Translations under genes and position numbers: made by a program
Notes under the pieces: generated by a model
The model's database searches: none
What the model was told of the DNA's origin: nothing
The model's input: only the letters and a program-made list of their open reading frames with translations
In this document: positions 1 to 8,595 of the stretch, piece after piece
Layout of the letters: the number at the start of each line of letters is the position of its first letter
Position numbering within the stretch: the first letter of the stretch is position 1
Source of the DNA: Vibrio coralliilyticus ATCC BAA-450
GTDB taxonomy: Bacteria; Pseudomonadota; Gammaproteobacteria; Enterobacterales; Vibrionaceae
Direction of reading: 5' to 3'
Length of the DNA stretch: 64,000 nucleotides
Assembly (NCBI RefSeq): GCF_000176135.1
Contig: NZ_ACZN01000016.1
Span: forward strand, 248,001-312,000

Positions 1-664
1 CGCTGTGATTTGGACCGCACTGTCTATGGTTGGCGCGATGCTGGTTGGTCTGGTTGGTCTGATTTACGTGACCAACTCTGGCGTATCCATTGATGACGGC
101 GAGAAGATCTTCATGCTACTGGTGAACTCTATCTTCCACCCTGTGGTTGCTGGTGTTCTTCTTGCGGCGATCTTGGCGGCAATCATGAGTACTGCGGACT
201 CACAGCTTTTGGTTTCTTCTTCAGCATTGGCAGAAGATTTCTACAAGCAGCTTGTGAAGAAAGACGCTACGTCTGAAGAGATTGTTATGGTTGGCCGTAT
301 TGCGGTAGTGGCTATCTCTATCGTGGCGCTAATCCTAGCGATGACGCCAGACAGTTCAGTTCTTGGCCTAGTGTCTTACGCTTGGGCAGGCTTTGGTGCT
401 GCATTTGGTCCAGCATTGGTGCTTAGCTTGTACTGGTCTCGTATGAACCGCAACGGTGCGCTTGCAGGTATCGTGATTGGTGGTGTGACTATCGTGGTAT
501 GGAAGCAGCTAACGGGTGGTTGGTTCGATGTTTACGAAATCGTTCCGGGAATCATCTTCTCTACTATCGCAATTGTAGTTGTGAGCTTGATGACAGGTGA
601 ACCAGAAGAATCCGTGAAAGCACAGCACGCTAAGTTTGAAAAACAGCTTACTGAGCTTGAATAA
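1..664 (+). CDS. putP: Sodium/proline symporter PutP, C-terminal part (5' end outside the window)
   Basis: The reading frame is already open at the first base, so this is the 3' part of a longer gene; the first full codon begins at base 2. About 220 residues are visible. They form several hydrophobic helices with the sodium:solute symporter (SSS) family feel, including a stretch with STADSQLLVSSSALAEDFY, which matches the conserved region around helix 8 of PutP, and a last hydrophobic segment followed by a charged cytoplasmic tail ending KQLTELE. PutP imports proline with sodium across the inner membrane. In this window proline uptake fits the collagen and hydroxyproline genes further on, though they are more than 25 kb away. 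The call as SSS family is firm; proline specificity rests on recalled similarity. Confidence 0.85.
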   Translation, partial: AVIWTALSMVGAMLVGLVGLIYVTNSGVSIDDGEKIFMLLVNSIFHPVVAGVLLAAILAAIMSTADSQLLVSSSALAEDFYKQLVKKDATSEEIVMVGRIAVVAISIVALILAMTPDSSVLGLVSYAWAGFGAAFGPALVLSLYWSRMNRNGALAGIVIGGVTIVVWKQLTGGWFDVYEIVPGIIFSTIAIVVVSLMTGEPEESVKAQHAKFEKQLTELE

Positions 665-684
665 GCGGTAAGCTGACGAAACAT

Positions 685-710
685 AAAGCCCCGATATTCG
701 GGGCTTTTTT
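685..710 (+). terminator. Rho-independent terminator of putP
   Basis: A GC-rich hairpin (AAAGCCCCG, loop, CGGGGCTTT) followed by a T run lies 21 bases after the putP stop. Confidence 0.9.
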
Positions 711-831
711 AATAAAGTTGGTTAATAATTGAACTTGGTTCACAAATTGAAAATGAAAATTTGAGCAATTGGAACTAAGGCCTTACTAATATGTCCACTA
801 TCAATAACGCCATCGCTCACGGAGAGAGAAA

Positions 832-1062
832 ATGCCTCAGGTATATTGCCATTGCTGCCAAAAAGTGACTGCCCACAAAGTTGTTATGAAGCGATGCCAA
901 GAAGAGCATGACTCGGTGAAAAAGAGTTTGGCGTGTTTCTTTGCGACCCTCTTTCAGGGCGCACACTATGTAAAAATGGAAAAGCAGACGTTTTGTCGAG
1001 TGTGCAACACTCAGGCAGACTTAGTCGAAGAGCGTGAGCTCTCGAACGTTGAAGCCGCTTAA
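832..1062 (+). CDS. Small zinc-ribbon-like protein of unknown function (76 aa)
   Basis: I do not recognise a named family. The protein has an N-terminal CHCCQK and a later CRVCN, giving two CxxC-type knuckles about 50 residues apart (near residues 6-9 and 55-58). This is typical of a small zinc ribbon. Between them is a hydrophobic patch (LACFFATLFQGAHYV) and many basic residues. A good Shine-Dalgarno (GGAGAG) precedes the ATG. It stands alone between the putP terminator and the lrp-family gene. It could be a regulatory or stress-related zinc protein, but nothing in the context settles this. Confidence 0.7.
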   Translation: MPQVYCHCCQKVTAHKVVMKRCQEEHDSVKKSLACFFATLFQGAHYVKMEKQTFCRVCNTQADLVEERELSNVEAA

Positions 1063-1172
1063 GTTTCCATTCCTCTCAATAAAATTTCTTCTAAGTCGGT
1101 TCCTTTATTAGGTTTCGTTGACTCGTTTCGATTATGATAAGCATAAAGAAAGACATCTAATCAGAGCGTTAA

Positions 1173-1649
1173 ATGGACTTAGATAGAATTGACCGTGAAA
1201 TCCTTCGCACCCTAAACCTTAAAGGGCGTCTTCCTGTCGTCGAGCTTGCTAAGCGAGTGAACCTGACTACATCCCCGTGTTCTGATCGCGTCAAACGATT
1301 GGAAAAAGAGGGTTACATTAAGGGCTATCATGCAGAGCTGAATCCTGAAAAGCTAGGCTTAGACGTTCAGGTTTTCATCCATATTCGCCTTGATCAAACC
1401 AGTTTCTCTATCTTTGAAAAGTTCGCCAAAGCAGTGGAAGACATGCCAGAGATCGAAGAGTGCTATTCGTTATCCGGCGATTTCGATACCATGATCAAAG
1501 TACGAGTTAAAGATATGAAAGCTTATCAGAGCTTTATGTCGACTAAGCTCGGGACACTGCCAGGTGTGATCCAGACGCGAAGTGAAGTGGTGATTGAAGA
1601 GCATAAAACCAGCTTTGGTGTGAATGCGGATTTGATAGCAACACTGTAG
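1173..1649 (+). CDS. Lrp/AsnC-family transcriptional regulator
   Basis: The 158-residue length is normal for the family. Residues 1-60 form the Lrp winged helix-turn-helix (DRIDREILRTLNLKGR, then VELAKRVNLTTSPCSDRVKRLEKEGYI in pieces). The remainder is the RAM/AsnC ligand-binding domain, with the typical EEC..LSGDFD segment near residue 95. These regulators bind amino acids as dimers or octamers and control amino acid metabolism and transport. A place next to putP would suit a PutR or BkdR role, but the two genes are not an operon because a strong terminator and another gene separate them. The exact effector is unknown. Confidence 0.9.
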   Translation: MDLDRIDREILRTLNLKGRLPVVELAKRVNLTTSPCSDRVKRLEKEGYIKGYHAELNPEKLGLDVQVFIHIRLDQTSFSIFEKFAKAVEDMPEIEECYSLSGDFDTMIKVRVKDMKAYQSFMSTKLGTLPGVIQTRSEVVIEEHKTSFGVNADLIATL

Positions 1650-1656
1650 AACAAGA

Positions 1657-1682
1657 AAAGGGAAGCATTCGCTTCCCTTTTT
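1657..1682. terminator. Bidirectional terminator between the lrp-family and DUF445 genes
   Basis: The hairpin GGGAAGC-ATTC-GCTTCCC is flanked by A and T runs, so it can serve both convergent genes. Confidence 0.85.
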
Positions 1683-1703
1683 CGTCAATTGCTGAGTTCT
1701 ACG

Positions 1704-2405
1704 TTAGGCAATGAATGATGATGCGATACCAATTAGACCACCAAACACGCCGCCCCAGACTACCAACCAGCCTAAATGCTCTTTAATCATTTTCTGGACG
1801 ATTTCTTTGACCAATTTTGGCGTCAGTTCACTTAGGCGCTGGTCAATAATGTTTTCAATGTTGGCCTGAATCTCTTCCATCATGGCTGGTGATTCTAGTT
1901 GACCCTTAAGCGCTTCTTTAACCGCATCACTCTGGCTTATTTCTACCACCGCTTCCTGCATTTTTTCGACAAACGGTTCTTTAAGCGGTTGCAGGGCCTC
2001 CGCGCCGCCAAACATGGCCAGCATGCTGCCAAAAGAAGAGTTTGCAATGACATTGACCAGAGAATCAAACGTTGGATTGAAATCGACTTTCTCTAGTACA
2101 GGCTCAAGATTGAGAGTCTTGCCCGACATTTCTTTGTTGAGGAATCGATCAATGTTCTCTGCTGTAAAAAACTGTTCCATCATCAAGTTCTTGATGGCGG
2201 CCTTAAACTCTTCAAAACGCGCAGGGATCACGCCGGAACCGTATAAGCCGGGTACTTTCTCGAACAGCATGTGAATCGCCAACCAGTTAGTGATTGCGCC
2301 AGAGAAAGCGAATAGGCCTGCGTAAAAAGCAATTTGGTTGCCTGTCTGATAGCCACCAGCCAATAGCGCTAGTGCCAGCAAATTTGTCAGTAAGCTTTTA
2401 TTCAT
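1704..2405 (-). CDS. DUF445 family membrane protein
   Basis: The frame extends upstream to a TTG at 2483, but the first ATG (2403-2405) gives MNKSLLTNLLALALLAGGY, a typical N-terminal membrane segment, so I use it (233 aa). A second hydrophobic segment follows, with SGAITNWLAIHMLFEKVPG, the signature of DUF445 (YheB/YjiN-like) proteins, and then long amphipathic helices and a C-terminal hydrophobic anchor (LVVWGGVFGGLIGIASSF). Function is not established for the family. The longer frame would run into the terminator of the gene upstream, which is another reason to reject the TTG start. Confidence 0.85.
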   Translation of the reverse strand: MNKSLLTNLLALALLAGGYQTGNQIAFYAGLFAFSGAITNWLAIHMLFEKVPGLYGSGVIPARFEEFKAAIKNLMMEQFFTAENIDRFLNKEMSGKTLNLEPVLEKVDFNPTFDSLVNVIANSSFGSMLAMFGGAEALQPLKEPFVEKMQEAVVEISQSDAVKEALKGQLESPAMMEEIQANIENIIDQRLSELTPKLVKEIVQKMIKEHLGWLVVWGGVFGGLIGIASSFIA

Positions 2406-2483
2406 TAGATTTGTGGAAAAATATTGAATGGGAATGGCGCGAGTATATCTCAATTGCTGGTAGAGATTGAATATCGGAAACAA

Positions 2484-2512
2484 AAAAGCAGAGGGAATAC
2501 CTCTGCTTTTGT
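2484..2512 (-). terminator. Terminator of the ABC exporter gene
   Basis: Read on the minus strand, AGCAGAGG-TATT-CCCTCTGCT is followed by TTTTT, 19 bases past the ABC gene stop. It sits in the 5' flank of the DUF445 gene. Confidence 0.85.
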
Positions 2513-2530
2513 ATTGGGTGATCGCTTTGA

Positions 2531-4384
2531 TCAGGCTGTTTGTTTCTGCTCGCTTTCATCGCCGATGAATCCGCCCGTTTGATGGGCCCAGAGCTGAGCG
2601 TAGATACCTTCGTTCTGAATCAACTCTTGATGAGTGCCTTGTTCAACAATCTGGCCTTTATCCAACACGATTAATCTATCCATAGCTGCAATGGTTGATA
2701 GGCGGTGTGCAATCGCAATAACCGTTTTGCCTTGCATCAGTTCATTGAGGCTCTCCTGAATGGCCGCTTCTACTTCTGAATCCAGAGCAGAGGTCGCTTC
2801 ATCCAAGATAAGCAAAGGGGCATCTTTAAGCAGCACACGTGAGATAGCGATACGCTGTCGTTGACCGCCAGACAACTTCACGCCTCGCTCACCCACCTGA
2901 GCATCGTAGCCTTTGTTACCAAACGGGTCATTGAGTGACTCGATAAACTCATGAGCATGAGCCTGTTTGGTTGCGCGCAGTAGGTCATCTTCTGTGGCAT
3001 CAGGGTTACCATAAAGAATGTTATCGCGAATAGAGCGGTGAAGCAGGGATGTATCTTGCGTAACCATACCAATATTGCTGCGCAGTGAGTCCTGAGTGAC
3101 ATCAGAAATCACCTGACCATCAATCTTAATGCTGCCACTTTCGACATCATGGAAGCGCAGCAGCAAGTTGACCAAGGTCGATTTACCTGCACCTGAGCGT
3201 CCAACTAAGCCAACCTTTTCACCCGGCTTAATATTGAGATTGAGATGACTGATCACACCTTTGCTTTCATCGCCGTAGTGGAAGCTGACATTATCAAATT
3301 CAATGCCACCTTGCTCAACCACAAGAGGCTTAGCATTATCTTTGTCCTGAATATCAATCGGTTTGGAGAGCGTTTTCATACCATCGACAACGGTACCCAT
3401 GTTTTCAAATAGGGCACCGACTTCCCACATGATCCACATAGACATGCCGTTGATACGCAGCGCTAGAGCGATTGCGATAGCGATGGCACCGATGCTGATC
3501 GAATTGTCCATCCACAGATAAATAGAGAGCGCACCGATAGTGAAGACCAATAGGTAGTTGGTGATCTCAACAGCAACGTCAAAACCGGTGACTAAGCGCA
3601 TCTGGCGGTATACGGTATCTAGGAAGCCGCGCATACCATTTTCTGCGTACACCGTTTCACGTTTGCTGTGGGAAAACAGCTTAACTGTAGCAATGTTGGT
3701 GTAGCTGTCGACGATACGACCAGTCATGGTCGAACGTGCATCGGCTTGCTCTGACGCCACTTTCTTCAGTTTCGGCACGAAGTAAAGCTGAATACAGACA
3801 TAACACATCAGCCAGATCACCATTGGGATCATTAGACGCCAGTCAGCCTGCGCCAACAGAACAACAATCGCGGTAAAGTAAACCGACACATAAACGAATA
3901 CGTCCATGGTTTTCATCACGGTTTCACGCACGGCCAAAGAGGTTTGCATCACTTTCGTCGCCACGCGGCCTGCAAAATCATCCTGATAGAAGTTCAGGCT
4001 CTGTTTGAGCAGGTAGCGGTGCGCGAGCCAGCGAATAGACATTGGGTAGTTGCCAAGTAGCGTTTGGTGAACCAAAAGAGAATACGCAACGACCAAGATA
4101 GGCATGACTATTAATAGCAAGCCGCCATACAGCATCAGCTCTGATTGGTTTTCCTGCCAGAAGGTTTCTGGATTGCTGGTTGATAGCCAGTCAACGAGGT
4201 TACCCATAGCACCAAATAGCGATACTTCCACTATCGCAACCACAGTGGCCATCAATGACATCAGGATCAGAGGCACCTCAAATCCACGGGTGTAATAGCG
4301 ACAAAAAGCGAAGATCCCACTCGGTGGCTGAGAGGGTTCTTCATCGGGAAAAGGTTTCGTAAAGCCTTCAAATTTCTTAAACAT
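2531..4384 (-). CDS. ABC transporter, fused permease and ATPase (exporter type)
   Basis: This 617-residue protein has the full half-transporter layout of the MsbA/LmrA class. Six membrane segments lie in the first 330 residues. A nucleotide-binding domain follows, with Walker A GRSGAGKST near 393, signature LSGGQRQR near 501, Walker B LLILDEATSALD near 520 and the H-loop AHRLST. It would act as a dimer in the inner membrane, exporting a lipid, drug or peptide. The substrate cannot be read from the sequence. The N-terminal cytoplasmic stretch rich in Pro and Glu (PFPDEEPSQPP) resembles a group of uncharacterised gammaproteobacterial exporters. It is monocistronic, with its own terminator. Confidence 0.92.
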   Translation of the reverse strand: MFKKFEGFTKPFPDEEPSQPPSGIFAFCRYYTRGFEVPLILMSLMATVVAIVEVSLFGAMGNLVDWLSTSNPETFWQENQSELMLYGGLLLIVMPILVVAYSLLVHQTLLGNYPMSIRWLAHRYLLKQSLNFYQDDFAGRVATKVMQTSLAVRETVMKTMDVFVYVSVYFTAIVVLLAQADWRLMIPMVIWLMCYVCIQLYFVPKLKKVASEQADARSTMTGRIVDSYTNIATVKLFSHSKRETVYAENGMRGFLDTVYRQMRLVTGFDVAVEITNYLLVFTIGALSIYLWMDNSISIGAIAIAIALALRINGMSMWIMWEVGALFENMGTVVDGMKTLSKPIDIQDKDNAKPLVVEQGGIEFDNVSFHYGDESKGVISHLNLNIKPGEKVGLVGRSGAGKSTLVNLLLRFHDVESGSIKIDGQVISDVTQDSLRSNIGMVTQDTSLLHRSIRDNILYGNPDATEDDLLRATKQAHAHEFIESLNDPFGNKGYDAQVGERGVKLSGGQRQRIAISRVLLKDAPLLILDEATSALDSEVEAAIQESLNELMQGKTVIAIAHRLSTIAAMDRLIVLDKGQIVEQGTHQELIQNEGIYAQLWAHQTGGFIGDESEQKQTA

Positions 4385-4688
4385 ATCTCGCCTTAAATAT
4401 TACAACGCAGGAGAGAGCCAGACATGGCAATTGCGCTTGTGTCATATGGTAGCTCGTTAATGTTTGAAATGTAACCATATATCAACCATTTGTTATACGA
4501 ACTGCTGCATATTATTCAGGCAATAAGTTTTAAAAGTCATGCCGACCATAAAATTTACTGAGAAATACGAAATTCACAGTAAAAATGCAAGGTATATATC
4601 TATTGAAATGGGTGAATTCAGCAATTGTTATTTTAACAATATGTCTACAATTCAACGTAAGTGAGTGAGATATAACGAGTCTATCGCA
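4385..4688. promoter_or_regulatory. Divergent promoter region with two inverted repeats
   Basis: This 304-base AT-rich gap separates the divergent ABC exporter and ctlX genes. It holds TTTACTG (4554-4560) facing CAGTAAA (4577-4583), and ATTGTTA-TTT-TAACAAT (4624-4640) about 50 bases before the ctlX ATG. Both are reasonable operator shapes. I cannot name the regulator; the LysR gene downstream of ctlX is one candidate. Confidence 0.4.
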
Positions 4689-5666
4689 ATGTTCAAACAG
4701 CAAACACAACTAGAAAAGTCAGTTTCTACAGTGCAAAACGCTAACTGTGTGGTGATGGTGCCACCAAAGGAATTTGCGTTTAATGCTGAAACCGCTCGAG
4801 ACAATGAGTTTCAACATCAGGTGACTGAGTCCACTGAACAAGTTCGCAAACAGGCGATGCAAGAGTTCAAGACAATGGTCGGTCAGCTGCGTCAGGTCGG
4901 CGTTCAAGTGGTCGAATTTGATTACCCGCTTGGAGACGTGGAAACGCCAGATGCGGTATTCCCAAACAATTGGTTTAGCACCACTGCTGACGGTGCTCTT
5001 TATACGTTCCCAATGGCGTGTGAGAACCGTCAACAAGAAGTTCGCCCTGAGGCTTTGCGTGAAGCTCTAGAAGCTGCTGGTCGAGCTGTATCTAGTGAAG
5101 ATTCGCTGACGGATTACTTAGCAGAGAATGCCCACCTAGAAAGTACCGGTGTGATGGTGATTGATCATGTCAATCGCACCATTTATGCTGCGCTGTCACA
5201 ACGTTGTGATCGAGAAGTGTTGGAAGATTACGCCGAGCGAATTGGTTACGAGCGTGTGGTTTCTTTCCAGACGGCACTTCCATCGGGCAAGCCTATCTAT
5301 CATACCAATGTAATGATGGCGATCGGCGAGCATTTCTGCGTAATTTGCGATGAAGTGATTCCTGAATTTGAGCGTCGATTTGTACTCAAATCTCTTGCGA
5401 AAGATAAGCAGGTTGTTTCAATCAGCCTTGAACAGATGAACCAGTTCTGTGGCAACATCTTGGAGCTTGAGACGGTCAATGGTGATAAAGTGATTGCAAT
5501 GTCGCAATCGGCGTACGATGCGTTTTCACCTGCACAGCGTGCCCAGCTGTCGAGCCACGGTAAGCTTCTTCCATTCAACGTCCAGACCATTGAGTCAATC
5601 GGTGGTGGCAGTGTTCGTTGTATGTTGGGTGAGGTCTTCCTGCCAAGCCGCAAGAACAACTTATAA
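4689..5666 (+). CDS. ctlX: CtlX-type amidinotransferase-fold hydrolase (arginine deiminase-related)
   Basis: The frame can be opened at a GTG at 4665, but the ATG at 4689 gives the usual family N-terminus, so I take 325 residues. Guanidine-modifying superfamily signatures are all present: FPNNW (91-95) for substrate binding, E151 in ESTG, H205 in HTN and the nucleophile C311 in GGGSVRCM. NFNAETA- and DNEFQ-like segments near residues 31-42 match the COG4874/CtlX group, which hydrolyses citrulline- or arginine-like compounds. It has its own terminator and is followed by a LysR gene on the same strand. The family call is firm; the exact substrate is inferred. Confidence 0.85.
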   Translation: MFKQQTQLEKSVSTVQNANCVVMVPPKEFAFNAETARDNEFQHQVTESTEQVRKQAMQEFKTMVGQLRQVGVQVVEFDYPLGDVETPDAVFPNNWFSTTADGALYTFPMACENRQQEVRPEALREALEAAGRAVSSEDSLTDYLAENAHLESTGVMVIDHVNRTIYAALSQRCDREVLEDYAERIGYERVVSFQTALPSGKPIYHTNVMMAIGEHFCVICDEVIPEFERRFVLKSLAKDKQVVSISLEQMNQFCGNILELETVNGDKVIAMSQSAYDAFSPAQRAQLSSHGKLLPFNVQTIESIGGGSVRCMLGEVFLPSRKNNL

Positions 5667-5672
5667 TCTTAC

Positions 5673-5700
5673 AACAGCCTGTCACTCGACAGGCTGTTTT
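5673..5700 (+). terminator. Terminator of ctlX
   Basis: ACAGCCTGTC-ACTC-GACAGGCTGT followed by TTT. Confidence 0.9.
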
Positions 5701-5783
5701 GTTTTGGATCGATACTTCCCTTTACAACTGCCCGTCACGCCTCTTATTCTGCATGTATGAATTAAAGGAATAGATTCACACCT

Positions 5784-6674
5784 ATGCTCAAAGGAAGCGA
5801 ACTTCCATCGATTAAAGCACTGCGATCCTTTATCGCTGTTGCTCATCATCAGAGTTTTTCAAAAGCAGCAGAAGAGCTTTATGTTACTCAGGGTGCTGTT
5901 AGTAAGCAGATAGCGATACTGGAGCAAATGGTTGGTCAGCCACTGTTAGAGCGCCAGTTGAATGGCATTGAACTAACGACTGCTGGAAAGCAATATTTAC
6001 CCAAAGTTATTGAAGCGCTAGAGATCATCCAACACGCAACCGCCAGCTTGATTCAAAGTGACACTCAGCAAGAGTTACTGACTATTGATGTGACGCCTTC
6101 GTTTGCCAGCTTATGGCTGTTGCCTAAGATCGAAGAGTTTCGCCGTTTGCATCCACAGCTTCAGGTTAAAATTCGCACTCGCGAGAATACCCAGCTTAAA
6201 CTTGCGGGTGAATCGGATATCGCCTTGCGTTGCTTGCCACTGTCCCAGCACTACGAGCACAGTCAATTATTGTGTCAGGAAAAACTGCTTTTGATTGGTG
6301 AACAATCTGCGACCTGTAGCGACGTCAATTCTGTTTTAACGCAGCATGCATTGATTCCTCACACTACTAGACCACAGCTGTGGGAGCTGTTTAAGTTAGA
6401 ACATCAGTGCGCGGAGTCGCTCAACTACTATGGTGTTGGCTACGAACATTTTTACTTGTCACTGGAGGCGGTGAAGCGGGGCAAAGGGCTGGCTTTGGTG
6501 CCTGATTTTATGGCGAGTGAAATGTTGGAAAAGGCTCTGGTGAGTAATCTGCTTGGGCTCTCCATGCTAAGTGGCTATGGCTACTACTTGAGTGTGCCGA
6601 ATTACCGTTTGGCTTCAAGGAAAGTTCAGCTCTTTCACCAGTGGCTCAGAGACGAACTCGAAGAAAGCAAATAA
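5784..6674 (+). CDS. LysR-family transcriptional regulator (GcvA-like subgroup)
   Basis: The 296-residue length is standard. Residues 8-67 form the LysR winged helix (PSIKALRSFIAVAHHQSF, SKAAEELYVTQGAVSKQIAILE in pieces, LTTAGKQYLP). The sequence pattern with VTQGAVSKQI is that of the GcvA-like subgroup. The C-terminal periplasmic-binding-like domain begins near residue 92. It lies between ctlX (same strand, separated by a terminator) and the convergent TAXI, BKACE and aminotransferase block. Either could be its target; the sequence does not decide. Confidence 0.92.
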   Translation: MLKGSELPSIKALRSFIAVAHHQSFSKAAEELYVTQGAVSKQIAILEQMVGQPLLERQLNGIELTTAGKQYLPKVIEALEIIQHATASLIQSDTQQELLTIDVTPSFASLWLLPKIEEFRRLHPQLQVKIRTRENTQLKLAGESDIALRCLPLSQHYEHSQLLCQEKLLLIGEQSATCSDVNSVLTQHALIPHTTRPQLWELFKLEHQCAESLNYYGVGYEHFYLSLEAVKRGKGLALVPDFMASEMLEKALVSNLLGLSMLSGYGYYLSVPNYRLASRKVQLFHQWLRDELEESK

Positions 6675-6676
6675 AA

Positions 6677-6700
6677 AACCCGGCGTTTGCCGGGTTTGTT
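6677..6700. terminator. Bidirectional terminator between the lysR and TAXI genes
   Basis: AACCCGGC-GTTT-GCCGGGTT, with A and T runs at its two ends, between convergent genes. Confidence 0.85.
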
Positions 6701-6713
6701 ACTTATGACGTGG

Positions 6714-7688
6714 TTACTTAATCAGTCCCACTTCTTTGTAGTATTTCAGTGCACCTGGGTGAAGAGGTGCAGACAGACCGTCTTTGACCATCTCTTCTTT
6801 TTTCAGGTTTGCGAACGCAGGGTGCAGCTTGCGGAAGTTATCGAAGTTTTCGAATACCGCTTTCACAATGTTGTAGACCACATCTTCCGGTACCGCAGTA
6901 GAAGAGACAAACGTTGCGCCAACACCAAATGTTTGCACATCATCAGGGTTGCCCTTGTACATGCCACCAGGAACCGTTGCAGTACGGTAGTAGCTGGCAT
7001 CAGACAGAAGCTTGTCGACTTGCGGACTTGCTACCTGAACGATATTACTTTCACATGACGTGGTGGCTTCCTGAATTGCACCACTTGGGTGGCCTACCAC
7101 ATAAACCATCGCGTCAATTTTGTTATCGCACAATGCTTTCGACTGTTCAGCTGCTTTCAATTCTGAAGCCAGCTTAAAGTCCTTAGTTGTCCAACCATAC
7201 TGGTCCATCAGAACTTCCATTGTGCCGCGTTGCCCCGAACCTGGGTTACCGATGTTGACACGTTTACCTTTCAGGTCTTCAAAGCTCTTGATGCCCGAAT
7301 CGGCGCGAGCAACAACGGTGAACGGTTCTGGGTGAACAGAGAACACAGCGCGTAGCTCTTTGAATGGGCCCGCTTCAGAGAACTTGCTTGTTCCGTTGTA
7401 GCCGTGATATTGCCAGTCAGACTGTGCGATACCTAAGTCCAGTTCACCCGCACGAATCGTGTTGATGTTGTAGATGGAACCACCGGTAGACTCAACAGAA
7501 CAACGAATGCCGTGTTCTTTTTTCGTCTTGTTTACCAAACGGCAAATAGCACCGCCTGTTGGGTAGTAAACGCCTGTTACACCACCAGTACCAATGGTTA
7601 CAAATCTGTCAGCAGCCGAAGCGTAAAAAGTGGCGCCTAAAAGTGCAGTTGCTGAGGCGGCAGTCAGTACGTTTTTTAGCAATGTCAT
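6714..7688 (-). CDS. TAXI-family TRAP transporter solute-binding protein
   Basis: A clear signal peptide (about 25 residues, ending FYASA) is followed by the TAXI-TRAP hallmark [20 protein letters not shown]. Further family features include [17 protein letters not shown] and [24 protein letters not shown] segments. TAXI proteins are periplasmic and deliver glutamate-like or other carboxylated solutes to a DctQM membrane unit. No such membrane gene is adjacent, so this is an orphan binding protein here, as is often the case for the family. It lies just downstream of the BKACE gene on the same strand, with a 55-base gap. Confidence 0.92.
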   Translation of the reverse strand: MTLLKNVLTAASATALLGATFYASAADRFVTIGTGGVTGVYYPTGGAICRLVNKTKKEHGIRCSVESTGGSIYNINTIRAGELDLGIAQSDWQYHGYNGTSKFSEAGPFKELRAVFSVHPEPFTVVARADSGIKSFEDLKGKRVNIGNPGSGQRGTMEVLMDQYGWTTKDFKLASELKAAEQSKALCDNKIDAMVYVVGHPSGAIQEATTSCESNIVQVASPQVDKLLSDASYYRTATVPGGMYKGNPDDVQTFGVGATFVSSTAVPEDVVYNIVKAVFENFDNFRKLHPAFANLKKEEMVKDGLSAPLHPGALKYYKEVGLIK

Positions 7689-7743
7689 AATAATTCCTTT
7701 TTATTGCGTGTAACGATCCTATCTTACTTACCAGAGGCACGAA

Positions 7744-8595
7744 TCAGTTTTTGTTTAGTGCCTTTCGGAAACTATAAGCATCATGAATGCAAATGTTTAA
7801 TAATTTGTTAATTTTTTTGAGGTTTCTCACTTGTTCCGCATTATTAATGGCTGGATTTCCTTGTGGATCAAGGTGATTGTTCTCAAACCCAACTCGTACA
7901 TCGAGGCCGAGTAGCATGGCACTGATTAGGCAGTCCTGCTCACGATCTCCAAACGCACATACTGCGAGGTGGACGTTTTGTTGAACAAACCGACTCAAGT
8001 CGAGTTGTTTTAAATCCCACGGACTGGATTGCTGTTCGTCATGGTATCGGCCAAGAACGATGAGAGCGTGTTGATTCATTGTCGGCAAGATTCCCTGAGA
8101 TCGAAACCGGAAGTAGCGGTCAATATCATCTTGATCGTAGAGAATGATTTGGCTGATGATTCCGTGTTCCGCGACCCAGTGGAAAAAGGCCTTTCCAGAC
8201 TCAATGTGGTTGTCATCGGGTATCAATTCACGCAGTGCGAATGAGGCGGCTTCGGGCTTGACCGCTTTAGTCAGTGCTATTTGCTGCTCTGCACTATAAA
8301 TCCCTACGGCTTCGGTTGTCAGCTGGACGATAATGCTGTCACCGACGGCCTGTTTCACCTTGTCATACAGTTGGAGATTGGGTTCGATCTCTAGGCTGTG
8401 CTGACCATGTTCATCTCGACAGTGAAGATGAATCATTGCAGCGCCGGCATCACGACATGCAATGACCTCAGAGATAATTTCTTCCTCGGTCATTGGAAGA
8501 TTGGGATGATCTCGCTTGGTTTTACGCGCTCCATTTGGTGCCACGATAATTGCGCTGGTTTGCTGGTGGCCAGCATCAACTGTTGCTAAATCCAT
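7744..8595 (-). CDS. BKACE family protein (DUF849, beta-keto acid cleavage enzyme)
   Basis: The 283-residue length fits the 3-keto-5-aminohexanoate cleavage enzyme family. Visible family features are PNGARKTKRDHPNLP near residue 20, a metal-binding HLHCRDEHG segment near 57-65, the QLTTEA strand and the C-terminal VRVGFENNHLDP with NAEQV. BKACE enzymes condense a beta-keto acid with acetyl-CoA, giving acetoacetate and a new CoA ester. The start codon lies inside the 3' end of the aminotransferase gene (10-base overlap), so the two are cotranscribed. That suggests the aminotransferase supplies a keto acid that this enzyme cleaves. The substrate is unknown. Confidence 0.85.
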   Translation of the reverse strand: MDLATVDAGHQQTSAIIVAPNGARKTKRDHPNLPMTEEEIISEVIACRDAGAAMIHLHCRDEHGQHSLEIEPNLQLYDKVKQAVGDSIIVQLTTEAVGIYSAEQQIALTKAVKPEAASFALRELIPDDNHIESGKAFFHWVAEHGIISQIILYDQDDIDRYFRFRSQGILPTMNQHALIVLGRYHDEQQSSPWDLKQLDLSRFVQQNVHLAVCAFGDREQDCLISAMLLGLDVRVGFENNHLDPQGNPAINNAEQVRNLKKINKLLNICIHDAYSFRKALNKN